Below, piece by piece: positions 1 through 7,938 of a DNA stretch of 46,732 nt. The DNA is taken from the NCBI GenBank assembly GCA_905235435.1, contig CAJOLD010000018.1:1-46732 (forward strand), read 5' to 3'. Within the stretch, counting starts at the first letter, position 1; the number at the start of each line of letters is the position of its first letter. The DNA comes from an uncultured Lachnospiraceae bacterium (GTDB lineage: Bacteria > Bacillota > Clostridia > Lachnospirales > Lachnospiraceae). A program made the translations under genes and the position numbers. A model generated the notes under the pieces. The model was given only the letters and a program-made list of their open reading frames with translations. It was not told where the DNA came from and did no database searches.

Positions 1-309
1 GTTTACGCCGGGCGTATTGGTGACCTTCACGCCGGCCGCGGTCGCGGCGGCCAGATCCACCCGGTCATATCCGACGCCGTAGCGGGAGACTGCCTTCAGG
101 CCCGGGCAGGCTTTAAAAACGCTTTCCGTGACAAAGTCCAGGCCGGCAACATAACCGTCGCAGCCCTGCAGCAGGGGGATCAGTTCCTCCTCCGTGAGGG
201 GCTTGCCCGCCGTATTAAAAACCAGCTCATCGGCAAAGGCGCGCAGCGGCGCCAGCGCCTCCTCATTCTTTCCGGGCTGCAGTGAGGTAGGTGTCACTAA
301 GATCTTCAT
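1..309 (-). CDS. D-isomer-specific 2-hydroxyacid dehydrogenase, N-terminal part (cut by window edge)
   Basis: The first 103 codons are visible, from an ATG at 309 with GGAG 10 bases upstream; the rest lies beyond the left edge. The segment reads like the N-terminal half of phosphoglycerate-dehydrogenase-type enzymes: it starts MKILVTPTSL, followed by a substrate-domain segment ending in AVSRYGVGYDRVDLAAAT and VTNTPG, the hallmark of this family. Such enzymes reduce 2-oxoacids to 2-hydroxyacids with NAD(P)H. It is the last visible gene of the minus-strand sugar-acid operon, 25 bases after the KDPG-type aldolase gene. An inferred role is reducing a 2-oxoacid made by the aldolase (for example pyruvate, glyoxylate or hydroxypyruvate). 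The NAD-binding domain and catalytic His are not in view, so the substrate cannot be judged. Confidence 0.85.
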   Translation of the reverse strand, partial: MKILVTPTSLQPGKNEEALAPLRAFADELVFNTAGKPLTEEELIPLLQGCDGYVAGLDFVTESVFKACPGLKAVSRYGVGYDRVDLAAATAAGVKVTNTPGVN

Positions 310-334
310 ATCCGATATTCTCCTCTGAAAAAAG

Positions 335-967
335 TTACTTTGTAAGGGCAACAGCCTCTGCGGTCAGGTCGCGGATCTTGTCGAACGCGCCTTCCTTGAT
401 GAGAGAGTCCTTCACCATCCAGCTGCCGCCGCAGGCGATGATCTTATCGAACGCAAGATATTCCTTCACGTTGTCCGCGTTGATGCCGCCGGTCGGCATG
501 AAGCGGATGGTCGGGAACGGGGCCGCGAGGGCCTTGATGGTCTTAAGGCCGCCGTACTGCACGGCGGGGAAGAACTTGACCACCGGGAGGTCATATTCCA
601 GCGCGATCATGACTTCGCTGGGAGTGCAGGTGCCGGGGAAGATCGTGATGCCCTGATCCAGCGCCCACTCTGTCACCGCGCGGGAGATGCCCGGCGATAC
701 GAGGAACTTCGCGCCCGCGTCCACGGCGCGCTTCGCCTGCTCGACGTTGATGACCGTGCCGGCGCCGACGAACATGTCCGGGTACGCGGCGGTCACTTTG
801 CGGATGGATTCCTCGGCAGCGGCGGTGCGGAAGGTGATCTCCGCGACGGGCAGGCCGCCCTCGCAGAGCGCCCCGCACAGCGGCAGCGCGTCGTCGACCC
901 TGTCAAGCTTTACGACCGGCACGAGCCGGAGACCTTCGACTTTATCCAATACTTCCTGTCTGTTCAT
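335..967 (-). CDS. eda: KDPG/KHG-type aldolase (Eda family)
   Basis: 210 residues, the usual size for 2-dehydro-3-deoxy-phosphogluconate / 4-hydroxy-2-oxoglutarate aldolases. Class I aldolase features are present: the catalytic Glu in AEITFRT (E43), the GAGTV strand near 68-72, and the Schiff-base Lys in VVKFFPA (K131). A late GG(I/S) phosphate-binding motif follows in PTGGIN and ACGGSW. The enzyme would cleave a 2-keto-3-deoxy sugar acid (phosphate) to pyruvate plus an aldehyde in the cytoplasm. It sits between the phosphotriesterase-like lactonase gene and a 2-hydroxyacid dehydrogenase gene, so it is the probable carbon-carbon cleavage step of this locus. The true substrate may be KDPG, KDPGal or a shorter chain analogue; family membership is firm, substrate is not. 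Confidence 0.92.
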   Translation of the reverse strand: MNRQEVLDKVEGLRLVPVVKLDRVDDALPLCGALCEGGLPVAEITFRTAAAEESIRKVTAAYPDMFVGAGTVINVEQAKRAVDAGAKFLVSPGISRAVTEWALDQGITIFPGTCTPSEVMIALEYDLPVVKFFPAVQYGGLKTIKALAAPFPTIRFMPTGGINADNVKEYLAFDKIIACGGSWMVKDSLIKEGAFDKIRDLTAEAVALTK

Positions 968-1013
968 ATCTTTTTTCCTGTCTTTCTTTCAAACTTCTGT
1001 TTTCCGGTTGCGT

Positions 1014-1982
1014 TTACGCTGTAAAGACGCGTACGAAATTGTCGTGCGAGACCGCGCGGATCTGCTCCCCTGTGATCCCCGCCTCCAGCATCTTCGGGAC
1101 GAAGACGCGCAGGATGTAATCAAGCCCGGGGGCGGAGGGATCGTAGGCGCGAAGGCGCGCGCGCGTGGTATCGAGCGAGAACAGGAGCCGGTCTCCAAAG
1201 CCCGCGTCCAGCATATGGCGGAAGATGCGAAGCTCCTCCTCGTCGCTGTGATATTTGAAGCGGGCGATGGTGTCGTACTCGAGGAAAACGCCCGCGCGGG
1301 CGGCCTCCTCGTGGACCCCGAGGTCGGCGACGGCCCTGTCCATGTGGCAGAAGATCAGCTGCTCCGGCTTTACGCCGAGATCCGTCAGAAAACGGAGAAG
1401 GGCCAGCGGGTCGCTTCCCTGTTCGATGTGGACCATCAGCGGGACAAGGCTTGAGAGCTGCGCGGCAGCGGCCGCCCGAAACAGCCGCTCGTAGAGGGGC
1501 GTGAGACCTTCCGTATCCAGCGCGGTCTTGATCTGTCCCGCCCGCGGCGCGCCGGCGGGGGCTGCCGCGTCCGGATCCGGCATGATGACATCGCTGTCCT
1601 CGTACATGCCGTCTTTCGTCTCGCGCAGAAAGATCTTTGCGAGATCCTCCGCGGATGCCGTGCGGATCCAGTGATCTTCCGGATAAAAACACATCTTGTG
1701 AAATCCCGTGGAGGCGACGATGTTCACGCCGCTTTCCCTGCTGATGGCCCGCAGCATGGCATGCATGCGCCCGCAGCCGACGGGCTGCGCGTCGATCAGG
1801 GTGCCGCCGCCGGCCTCCCTGAAGGCGATGACCTCCTGCGTGGACTTTTCGGCGTCGTCGATCCACAGGACCGGATTTACAATAAAAGACTGGCCCTTGC
1901 CAAGGGCCAGATGCTCGTGGGAATGACAGAAACCCAGAGCATCCGGCTCGGCAGGGCCGGTCACGGTCATGATCTGTCTCAT
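1014..1982 (-). CDS. Phosphotriesterase-family metal-dependent lactonase
   Basis: 322 residues. The N-terminus carries the HxH metal motif typical of the PTE branch of the amidohydrolase TIM barrels (CHSHEH, about residues 19-24). The later metal ligands are expected in VHIEQG, FCHMDRA and SLDTTR, the last giving the final Asp. Characterised relatives in Firmicutes and Mycoplasma hydrolyse furanose-lactone phosphates, so this protein is more likely a (phospho)lactonase than a pesticide hydrolase. It overlaps the upstream cupin isomerase gene by 4 bases (ATGA), with GGAGAG 4 bases before its ATG, which implies translational coupling. A second, unrelated lactonase (SMP-30 type) is encoded on the divergent arm; the two may act on free and phosphorylated lactones. 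Exact substrate unknown. Confidence 0.85.
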   Translation of the reverse strand: MRQIMTVTGPAEPDALGFCHSHEHLALGKGQSFIVNPVLWIDDAEKSTQEVIAFREAGGGTLIDAQPVGCGRMHAMLRAISRESGVNIVASTGFHKMCFYPEDHWIRTASAEDLAKIFLRETKDGMYEDSDVIMPDPDAAAPAGAPRAGQIKTALDTEGLTPLYERLFRAAAAAQLSSLVPLMVHIEQGSDPLALLRFLTDLGVKPEQLIFCHMDRAVADLGVHEEAARAGVFLEYDTIARFKYHSDEEELRIFRHMLDAGFGDRLLFSLDTTRARLRAYDPSAPGLDYILRVFVPKMLEAGITGEQIRAVSHDNFVRVFTA

Positions 1983-2569
1983 GCGTCTCTCCAGTGCGGA
2001 TTGTCCTCCGTCTTCCAGCCGCCCTTGCCGTCATCCGTGATCAGATGATGGTAGCCGCGGGTCTCGATCGTGCCGTAGTCATGGCCGGCATCCGCCGCGA
2101 AGGTGTAGAAGAAGATGAGCGGCTGATCCCCGGTGTTGACGGTGCGGTGCGCGTAGCGGCGCGGCACATAGACGGCCCCGCCTTTGCTCATGGGGATCTC
2201 GACGGTATGGCCCTCCGGATTCTCCATGACCATCACGCCTTTGCCCGACAGCGTATAGTAGACCTCGGCGGTCTCCAGTACGGTGTGGAAATGTCCCTTC
2301 GTGCAGAAGAATTCATTTCCGACCTTGCCGGGATAGAGGACGGTGGTGCCGAAAGCCAGATCGCCGGCGCGCTCGGGGCATCCGAGCTCATGGAATTCAT
2401 AGACCAGGGGATCGCCCTGTTCTTCGACCATTTTGCGCGCGGCCTCGCTGTCATAGAACGTGTCCACCATCTGGGACAGGCGGCGCTTTGTCGTCACCGC
2501 CTGCCCGGAGAGACCGGTCTGCAGGTCAAAATCCACGCTAAAACCAGTATCCCAATTAAAATTATTCAT
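1979..2569 (-). CDS. Cupin-type glucose-6-phosphate isomerase (archaeal-type PGI family)
   Basis: 196 residues forming one cupin. The metal-binding cupin motifs are clear: GHFHT followed by ETAEVYY, then PRRYAHRTVN. The tail ADAGHDYGTIETRGYHH is characteristic of the cPGI family first described in Pyrococcus and Thermococcus. Members interconvert glucose-6-phosphate and fructose-6-phosphate or act on related sugars. In this locus the enzyme probably isomerises a pathway sugar phosphate rather than serving central glycolysis. The gene is 11 bases downstream of the zinc dehydrogenase gene and overlaps the lactonase start by 4 bases; a GGGAG site precedes the ATG. Family assignment is confident; the physiological sugar is an inference left open. 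Confidence 0.88.
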   Translation of the reverse strand: MNNFNWDTGFSVDFDLQTGLSGQAVTTKRRLSQMVDTFYDSEAARKMVEEQGDPLVYEFHELGCPERAGDLAFGTTVLYPGKVGNEFFCTKGHFHTVLETAEVYYTLSGKGVMVMENPEGHTVEIPMSKGGAVYVPRRYAHRTVNTGDQPLIFFYTFAADAGHDYGTIETRGYHHLITDDGKGGWKTEDNPHWRDA

Positions 2570-2580
2570 GTTCTGCTCCC

Positions 2581-3609
2581 TCAGAAGACGATAACGCCCT
2601 TCTTTTCGATCTTGCGGTCAAGCAGCTTCTGGTACGCGTCGACGGAATCTTCGAACTTGAAGTAGTCGGAGATGAAATCCTTCACGACCAGCTCGCCGGA
2701 ACGGATCCACTCGAGGACCTGCTCATGAGCGGCGCCTTCCTCTGCCTTCCTCGGCATCTGCTGATAGATCACGCGCCAGTTGTAGTCGGCCTTGCTGAAG
2801 TCGATGGTGATCTCTTCCTTCTCCGGCACGCCGTAGCAGAGGACAGAACCTCTGTCTTTGATCAGCGGCATTGCGGCGTTGACGACGAACGGATTGCCGA
2901 TCGCGTCAAGCACATAATCCACGCCGTCGGGATAGAGCTCGCGGACCTTCTTCTCCACGTCGATGTCCTTGCTGTTGATGGTGTGCTTCGCGCCGTTCTT
3001 CTGCGCGCTGACCAGCTTCTCGTCGATGATATCGATGGCGGTGACTTCCTTTACGCCGTACAGGTGCAGGAATTTGATGAAGGTCAGGCCGACGGGGCCG
3101 CAGCCGAATACGACAACGCTGTCTTCCGGCTTGATGCCGAAGTAGCGGATGTTGCTGAGGACCTCGCGGAAGGTGACCAGCATAACGGCGTCAACGGGAT
3201 CCAGGTCATCGGAGAGGACCGTCTGCGCATAAGCGCACTCCGGAACATTGCCGTCCGGCCACGGAGCGTTCGGGTCGCAGACGACCGCGTACTCACTCAG
3301 AGCGCCCCAGCCGGAGCCGATGCCCAGCTCGGGATACGGATCTACGAAGGGAAGGAGGACCTTGTCGCCGATCTTAAAGGAAGTAACGTCCTTGCCGACT
3401 TCGACCACCTCGCCTACGCCCTCATGCCCGAGGATGATGGGATAGACGGATTCCGGGAAGCCCTTGAAGGTCTTGTGCAGAAGCTTGATGTCCGTGCCGC
3501 ACATACCGCAGGCGATCGTTTTTACCAGCGCCTGGTTGGGGCCGTACTTCGGAACGGGGATCTCACGGATCTCAGTGCTTCCGTCCTTGTTGACGATAAA
3601 TGATTTCAT
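2581..3609 (-). CDS. Zinc-dependent medium-chain alcohol/polyol dehydrogenase
   Basis: 342 residues, typical length for the MDR family (sorbitol, threonine and galactitol dehydrogenases). Catalytic zinc ligands are visible in CGMCGTD (C37) and GHEG (H62, E63), and the NAD(H)-binding Rossmann fold carries VVFGCGPVGL near 163-172. The four-Cys structural zinc loop normally found near residues 90-115 is absent; the region reads LLPFVDPYPELGIGSGWGAL. The gene starts at ATG 3609 after GGAGGTAAGAAC and is the first gene of the minus-strand operon, behind a promoter with an AATGT-N4-ACATT operator. It probably oxidises the imported polyol or sugar to a ketose or lactone in the first catabolic step. 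Substrate not predictable from sequence alone. Confidence 0.88.
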   Translation of the reverse strand: MKSFIVNKDGSTEIREIPVPKYGPNQALVKTIACGMCGTDIKLLHKTFKGFPESVYPIILGHEGVGEVVEVGKDVTSFKIGDKVLLPFVDPYPELGIGSGWGALSEYAVVCDPNAPWPDGNVPECAYAQTVLSDDLDPVDAVMLVTFREVLSNIRYFGIKPEDSVVVFGCGPVGLTFIKFLHLYGVKEVTAIDIIDEKLVSAQKNGAKHTINSKDIDVEKKVRELYPDGVDYVLDAIGNPFVVNAAMPLIKDRGSVLCYGVPEKEEITIDFSKADYNWRVIYQQMPRKAEEGAAHEQVLEWIRSGELVVKDFISDYFKFEDSVDAYQKLLDRKIEKKGVIVF

Positions 3610-3674
3610 GTTCTTACCTCCTGTCTGTTAAATGAAGTGTGCAGTAATATTTCCTTTTAATATCCCTATGACAC

Positions 3675-3688
3675 AATGTTATTACATT
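3675..3688. promoter_or_regulatory. Operator, palindrome AATGT-N4-ACATT (minus arm)
   Basis: Perfect 5+5 inverted repeat AATGT-TATT-ACATT. It lies 13 bases downstream of the minus-strand -10 box (3707-3702), roughly over the start of transcription. The same core occurs at 3867-3880 and 6634-6647, each just downstream of a -10 box. A repressor binding here would block transcription of the dehydrogenase operon. The regulator is not encoded in the window. Confidence 0.7.
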
Positions 3689-3701
3689 ATGAACCGAAAG
3701 T

Positions 3702-3730
3702 ATTATAACAAACACAGGCGCGGATTTCCA
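3702..3730 (-). promoter_or_regulatory. Promoter of the minus-strand sugar-acid operon
   Basis: On the minus strand the -35 box is TGGAAA (3730-3725), the spacer is 17 bases, and the -10 box is a perfect TATAAT (3707-3702). Transcription would start near 3696 and run into the dehydrogenase gene. The remainder of the 347-base divergent region between 3610 and 3956 is AT-rich and holds only this promoter, its plus-strand counterpart and their operators. Confidence 0.65.
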
Positions 3731-3825
3731 TAAATAAATCGAAAAATGTGATTGATTTCTTTATTTTGTGAAACTTCAATAAAAATACGTTTTAAAACCT
3801 GTGAATATCTCCAGTCCCCATTGCA

Positions 3826-3854
3826 TTGCACTGCCTGATGGGATTCTATATAAT
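3826..3854 (+). promoter_or_regulatory. Promoter of the SMP-30/kinase operon
   Basis: TTGCAC (3826-3831), 17-base spacer, TATAAT (3849-3854). It faces right, toward the SMP-30 lactonase gene, with the operator at 3865-3882 immediately downstream. Confidence 0.7.
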
Positions 3855-3864
3855 AAAATCAAGT

Positions 3865-3882
3865 GTAATGTTACGACATTAC
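3865..3882. promoter_or_regulatory. Operator, extended palindrome GTAATGT-N4-ACATTAC (plus arm)
   Basis: A perfect 7+7 inverted repeat around the spacer TACG, the longest of the three copies. The core lies 12 bases after the -10 box, over the expected transcription start, which fits repression. Confidence 0.72.
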
Positions 3883-3956
3883 GAAATACTGTCAAAACAG
3901 GGACAAATAGAGCAAAACGACCACTATAAACCGCAACAGGAACGATGGAGGTAATT

Positions 3957-4949
3957 ATGCAGACTTCAAAACTTTTTATGCTTCTGCCTGACTATGTATG
4001 CACGCCGGACGGCATGGAGCCGGATCCCCTGACCGGGGACCTCATCCTTGCCTGCCCGAATTTCGCGGATCTTTCCATGCCGAGCTGCATCTGCAGGATC
4101 GATAAGGACCGCAACATCCGCAAATGGTTCGATATTCCCTTAAATCCCGCCACGGGCGAGGCACGCTGCATGGGCATCGGCTTCGGACCGGACCACGATC
4201 TGTATATCGTGGACAACCAGGGCTGGCTGGACCGCCCGGACCTGCAGTTCCAGGGCCGCATCCTGCGCGTGCGGATGAACGGCGACGAGATCGAGAAGGT
4301 CACCGTAGTGGCGGACGGGATGGAGCATCCCAACGGGCTGCGCATCCGCGGCAATTACGTCTATGTCACGCAGAGCATGCTTTCAAAGGTGAAGAGAGAA
4401 GACGGAAAGCTGATGAGCTGCGTGTACCGCTTCCCGCTTGACGCGGAGAATATCCACGTGACCAACACGCTGGAGGATCCGGATATCGTCGCGACCTTCG
4501 TGACGCAGAACCCGAAATGCCAGTACGGCGTGGACGGCATCGTCTTCGACAGCAGGGGCGACCTGATCATCGGCAACTTCGGCGACGGCGAGCTCTACCG
4601 CCTGAAGCTGAATGAGCAGGGCGATGTGATCTCCAACGAGCCGTGGACAAAGAACCCGTCCCAGCTCAAGTCGACGGACGGAATGACCCTCGACAAGTAC
4701 GGGAACATCTACATTGCCGATTTCAGTGCCAACGCCATCGCGAAGGTGGATCCGGAGGGCAATGTGACGCGCATCGCGGTCAGCCCGGATACGGACGGCT
4801 TCAACGGCGAGCTTGACGAGCCCGGCGAGCCCTGCGTGTGGAACGATATGATCGTTATTTCCTGCTTCGACCTCGTGACGGACGACGACAAGGTCAACAC
4901 GGCGCACGAGATGCCCGCGACCCTGGCGCTGCTCGAGATCGAGCCGTAG
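3957..4949 (+). CDS. SMP-30/gluconolactonase-family sugar lactonase
   Basis: 330 residues forming a six-bladed beta-propeller of the SMP-30/Gnl/LRE type. Recognisable segments are TPDGMEPDP (metal-ligand Glu region), MEHPNGLRI (Asn ligand) and STDGMTLDKYGNIYIADF (Asp ligand). These calcium- or zinc-dependent enzymes hydrolyse aldonolactones to aldonic acids. I place the start at ATG 3957 because GGAGG sits 5 bases ahead; an in-frame ATG at 3945 overlaps that site. The protein lacks a signal peptide, so it acts in the cytoplasm. It is the first gene of the plus arm, 50 bases ahead of the FGGY kinase gene. It may hydrolyse the lactone formed by the MDR dehydrogenase encoded across the divergent promoter. 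Confidence 0.87.
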   Translation: MQTSKLFMLLPDYVCTPDGMEPDPLTGDLILACPNFADLSMPSCICRIDKDRNIRKWFDIPLNPATGEARCMGIGFGPDHDLYIVDNQGWLDRPDLQFQGRILRVRMNGDEIEKVTVVADGMEHPNGLRIRGNYVYVTQSMLSKVKREDGKLMSCVYRFPLDAENIHVTNTLEDPDIVATFVTQNPKCQYGVDGIVFDSRGDLIIGNFGDGELYRLKLNEQGDVISNEPWTKNPSQLKSTDGMTLDKYGNIYIADFSANAIAKVDPEGNVTRIAVSPDTDGFNGELDEPGEPCVWNDMIVISCFDLVTDDDKVNTAHEMPATLALLEIEP

Positions 4950-4999
4950 GAGAAAAGACAGCATATTTTTAATAGAAGAAAGGGAGCGGGAGAAGCGTT

Positions 5000-6514
5000 A
5001 TGAACAAGTACATCATCGCCCATGACCTGGGCACATCCGGAAATAAGGCGAGCCTGTTCAATGTGGACGGAACGCTTGCGGGCAGCACGGTCTACGCCTA
5101 TGACGTGCGCTATTTCAACGGCACATGGGCGGAGCAGGATGCCGACGACTGGTGGAAGGCCGTCTGCGTCACGAGCAAACAGCTGATCGAGGAGACCGGC
5201 GTGGATCCTGCCGAGATCGGGGCCGTCAGCTTCAGCGGACAGATGATGGGCTGCCTGTGTGTGGATAAGGAAGGCAGGCCGCTGCGCAAATCGATCATCT
5301 GGGCGGACCAGCGCGCGCAGAAGCAGGCCGCCAGGATCAGCGAAAAGATCAGCCAGCAGGATTTCTATCACATCGTCGGACACCGCAACACGGCCTCCTA
5401 CGGCGTGCAGAAGCTGATGTGGGTGAAGGACGAGGAGCCGGAGATCTACGAGCAGACCTACAAGGTCCTCAACGCGAAGGACTACATCGTCTATAAGCTC
5501 ACCGGCAATTTCTATACGGAATATTCGGACGCCAACTCCATGGGCTGCTTTGACCTTGCGAAGCTCGGGTGGTCCGATGAACTCGTCAGTTACGCCGGCA
5601 TCGACGGCGACAAGCTGCCGGAGGTAAAGCCCTCCACCTTTGTGGCGGGCGGCGTTACGGAGGAAGCGGCGGCCCTGACCGGACTTAAGCCCGGGACACC
5701 GGTCGTCATGGGCGCCGGAGACGGCGTGACGGCAAACGTCGGCGCGGGCTCCATTGAGCCCGGCAAGACCTACAGCTGTATGGGGACCTCCGCATGGATC
5801 ACGACCACCACGGAGAAGCCGGTCTTTGATCCGCAGATGCGCAGCGTCACCTGGGCGCATGCCATCCCCGGCCTGTACGCGCCGAACGGCACCATGCAGA
5901 CGGCCGGCGGTGCCTACAGCTGGCTCAAGAACACGATCTGCCAGAAGGAGAGCCTGCTCGCCGCCGAGCAGGGCAGATCCCCCTATGACCTGATCAACGA
6001 GGAGATCGAGACCAGCCCGGCCGGTTCGAACGGCGTCATCTTCCTGCCCTACCTGCTGGGAGAGCGCGCGCCGCGCTGGAACCCCGACGCGAAGGGGACC
6101 TTCCTCGGACTGAAGGCCGAGACGACGCGCGCGGATATGCTTCGCAGCGTTCTCGAGGGCGTTTCGATGAACCTCGCCATCGTTCTCGACATCCTGCGCA
6201 CCCAGGTCCCGATCGACGAGATCATGGTGGTCGGCGGCGGCGCCAAGGGACGCGTCTGGCGCCAGATCATGGCGGATGTCTATGATACGAGGATCACGGT
6301 GCCCACCGTTCTGGAGGAGGCCGGCTCCATGGGAGCCTGCGTGATCGCCGGCGTCGGCGCGGGGATCTACAAAGATTTTGGCGCCATCGACCGCTTCCTG
6401 AAGATCGAGGACGTGCAGGAGCCCGACCCGGCAGCGGTCGCTGTCTACAAAGAGCGCAGGGTCGTCTTCGACAAATGCTACGACGCGCTCACGGACGTGT
6501 TCCCGCAGCTGTAA
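5000..6514 (+). CDS. FGGY-family carbohydrate kinase (xylulokinase-like)
   Basis: 504 residues, full length for the FGGY family. The N-terminal phosphate-binding segment is AHDLGTSGNKASLF; SGQMMG at 79-84 matches the substrate-loop position of XylB; the catalytic Asp is in MGAGDG (D241). The adenosine motif is VVGGGAKGRVWRQ. It phosphorylates an imported sugar, polyol or sugar acid with ATP. It lies between the lactonase gene and the ABC transporter genes, with a GGGAG site about 10 bases before the ATG. Xylulokinase is the closest label I can give, but the locus does not contain xylose isomerase, so a different pentose, tetritol or aldonate substrate is as likely. Confidence 0.88.
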   Translation: MNKYIIAHDLGTSGNKASLFNVDGTLAGSTVYAYDVRYFNGTWAEQDADDWWKAVCVTSKQLIEETGVDPAEIGAVSFSGQMMGCLCVDKEGRPLRKSIIWADQRAQKQAARISEKISQQDFYHIVGHRNTASYGVQKLMWVKDEEPEIYEQTYKVLNAKDYIVYKLTGNFYTEYSDANSMGCFDLAKLGWSDELVSYAGIDGDKLPEVKPSTFVAGGVTEEAAALTGLKPGTPVVMGAGDGVTANVGAGSIEPGKTYSCMGTSAWITTTTEKPVFDPQMRSVTWAHAIPGLYAPNGTMQTAGGAYSWLKNTICQKESLLAAEQGRSPYDLINEEIETSPAGSNGVIFLPYLLGERAPRWNPDAKGTFLGLKAETTRADMLRSVLEGVSMNLAIVLDILRTQVPIDEIMVVGGGAKGRVWRQIMADVYDTRITVPTVLEEAGSMGACVIAGVGAGIYKDFGAIDRFLKIEDVQEPDPAAVAVYKERRVVFDKCYDALTDVFPQL

Positions 6515-6585
6515 ACGCTGGTGGAAAACATGCACAAAAACCGCGCTGATCATTTGGCTATTATAGCAAACATGGTTGAAAGCTA

Positions 6586-6614
6586 TTGACATCGCTGTCG
6601 TAATTGAGTATAGT
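6586..6614 (+). promoter_or_regulatory. Strong promoter of the sugar ABC transporter operon
   Basis: TTGACA (6586-6591), 17-base spacer, TATAGT (6609-6614). Two palindromes follow directly downstream, so the promoter is strong but probably repressed without inducer. Confidence 0.78.
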
Positions 6615-6616
6615 TT

Positions 6617-6647
6617 CTACATAACGATGTAGCAATGTAGTGACATT
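6617..6647. promoter_or_regulatory. Tandem operators downstream of the transporter promoter
   Basis: Two adjacent palindromes: CTACAT-AACG-ATGTAG (6617-6632) and AATGT-AGTG-ACATT (6634-6647). The second matches the operators at 3675-3688 and 3865-3882. The first has the arms in the opposite order, with a 4-base spacer. ATGTAG repeats directly at 6627 and 6635. Position around the transcription start suggests repression and possible cooperative binding. Confidence 0.68.
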
Positions 6648-6692
6648 AAACATCTATCAACATTTTATCAACATTAACATGGAGGTATGAAA

Positions 6693-7793
6693 ATGAAGAG
6701 AAGAATCACTGCTGTTGCACTGGCTGCAGCCCTGACCGTCGGCGTTTTCGGCGTCACTGCCATGGCTGAGGACTGGAAGGATTTCCGCATCGATCCTGCT
6801 GAGATCCCGCAGGAAAAACTGGATGAGACAGTATACGTAGCATGTTCCATCCGCGGTCTTGAGAACCCCTACATCAACACCATCAAAGTCGGTATGGAAA
6901 TGTTCTGCGATTACCTGGACAGCATCGGACAGAAATATGAGATGCAGGTCCTTGACTCCGGCGGATCCAATGATACCGAGATCAACAACATGAAACAGTT
7001 CGCCGCAAAGGCAAACGGCAACGCGATCGCATATGCAGACCCGAACGAGTCCGCGATCTGCACCTCCCTGGTAGAGGCTATGGCAGAGTCCGGCGGATAC
7101 ATCGGAACCGCCTGGAACCGTGAGGAAGAGGACAGCGTGGAAGATTACAACCCGAACTGGGTCATCCACACCTCCCCCGATAACGTCGTAAACGGCAAGG
7201 CCGTTGCTGAGGCTCTGTTCGAGTCCATGGGCGGCGAAGGCCAGATCTTCGTTCTCGAAGGCATGCTGGGCAACACCGCTTCCATCGACCGTGTCAAAGG
7301 TCTTGAGGAAGCTCTGGAAGAGTATCCGGGCATCGAAGTCGTAGCACAGGATACCGCTAACTGGGCAACCGCTGAGGCGCTGACCCTTACCGAGACCTGG
7401 CTCAACCAGTATCCGGATGTCAAGGGTATCTGGTGCGCGAACGACAATATGGCGACCGGCGCTATGCAGGCTCTTGAGAATGCAGGCCTTCTCGGCCAGG
7501 TCGGCGTGACCGGTATTGATGCCAACACCGATATCGTGCAGGCTATCAAGGACGGCAACGCGACTGCTACCTGCTCCTCCAACGGTTATCTGCAGGGCGG
7601 CTACACGCTGGCGATCTGCTACGCTGCATGGGCTGGCCTGATCGATCCGGAAGAGCTTCCGATCGAGTACAGAGAGTTCGCTACCCCGGCTACCATCATC
7701 ACCGCCGACAACGTAGACGAGTACATTGCCGACTTCATTGATGCTTCTCCGGAATTCGACTTCTCCGACATCTATTTCTGCAAGGCTGACTGA
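6693..7793 (+). CDS. Sugar ABC transporter substrate-binding protein (Peripla_BP_4 type)
   Basis: 366 residues. The N-terminus has a Sec signal (KRR, hydrophobic stretch, cleavage expected after AMA, residues about 23-26). There is no lipobox Cys, unusual for a Gram-positive binding protein. The mature part is the ribose/galactose-binding fold, with CSIRGLENPYINTIKVG near the front and the hinge-region motif IWCANDNMATGAMQAL followed by VGVTGIDAN. I choose ATG 6693 because GGAGG ends 7 bases upstream; ATG 6687 lies right against it. First gene of the transporter operon, preceded by its own operator-controlled promoter and followed by a stable hairpin. The ligand is presumably the sugar or sugar acid degraded by the surrounding enzymes. 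Confidence 0.9.
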   Translation: MKRRITAVALAAALTVGVFGVTAMAEDWKDFRIDPAEIPQEKLDETVYVACSIRGLENPYINTIKVGMEMFCDYLDSIGQKYEMQVLDSGGSNDTEINNMKQFAAKANGNAIAYADPNESAICTSLVEAMAESGGYIGTAWNREEEDSVEDYNPNWVIHTSPDNVVNGKAVAEALFESMGGEGQIFVLEGMLGNTASIDRVKGLEEALEEYPGIEVVAQDTANWATAEALTLTETWLNQYPDVKGIWCANDNMATGAMQALENAGLLGQVGVTGIDANTDIVQAIKDGNATATCSSNGYLQGGYTLAICYAAWAGLIDPEELPIEYREFATPATIITADNVDEYIADFIDASPEFDFSDIYFCKAD

Positions 7794-7855
7794 TAGAGTC
7801 TTTGGAGAGTCCGGAATAAAAGCACGGAAATAAAAACTAGCCATACTTAGAAAAC

Positions 7856-7885
7856 GGGTGGGGATGGGTATTACCATCCCCATCC
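7856..7885 (+). other. Stable intercistronic stem-loop after the binding-protein gene
   Basis: A 12-bp stem (7856-7867 with 7874-7885, one G-U pair) and a 6-base loop GTATTA. No run of T follows, so it is not a standard terminator. In binding-protein operons such hairpins usually protect the upstream mRNA and lower expression of the membrane components, which need less copy number. Confidence 0.6.
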
Positions 7886-7938
7886 ATTCGTAAAAGGGAA
7901 AAAACGCAGCTGATTATTATAGTTTGGAGAGAAACGGT

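Noticed and set aside
6515..6585. Possible terminator between the FGGY kinase and the binding-protein gene
   Set aside because: No stem followed by a T-run could be found; kinase transcripts may read into the transporter genes.
4709..6592. 627-codon open frame on the minus strand opposite the FGGY kinase gene
   Set aside because: Its sequence is low-complexity Arg/His/Ala/Gly typical of antisense frames in GC-rich DNA, with no ribosome site or family features; the kinase on the plus strand is clear.
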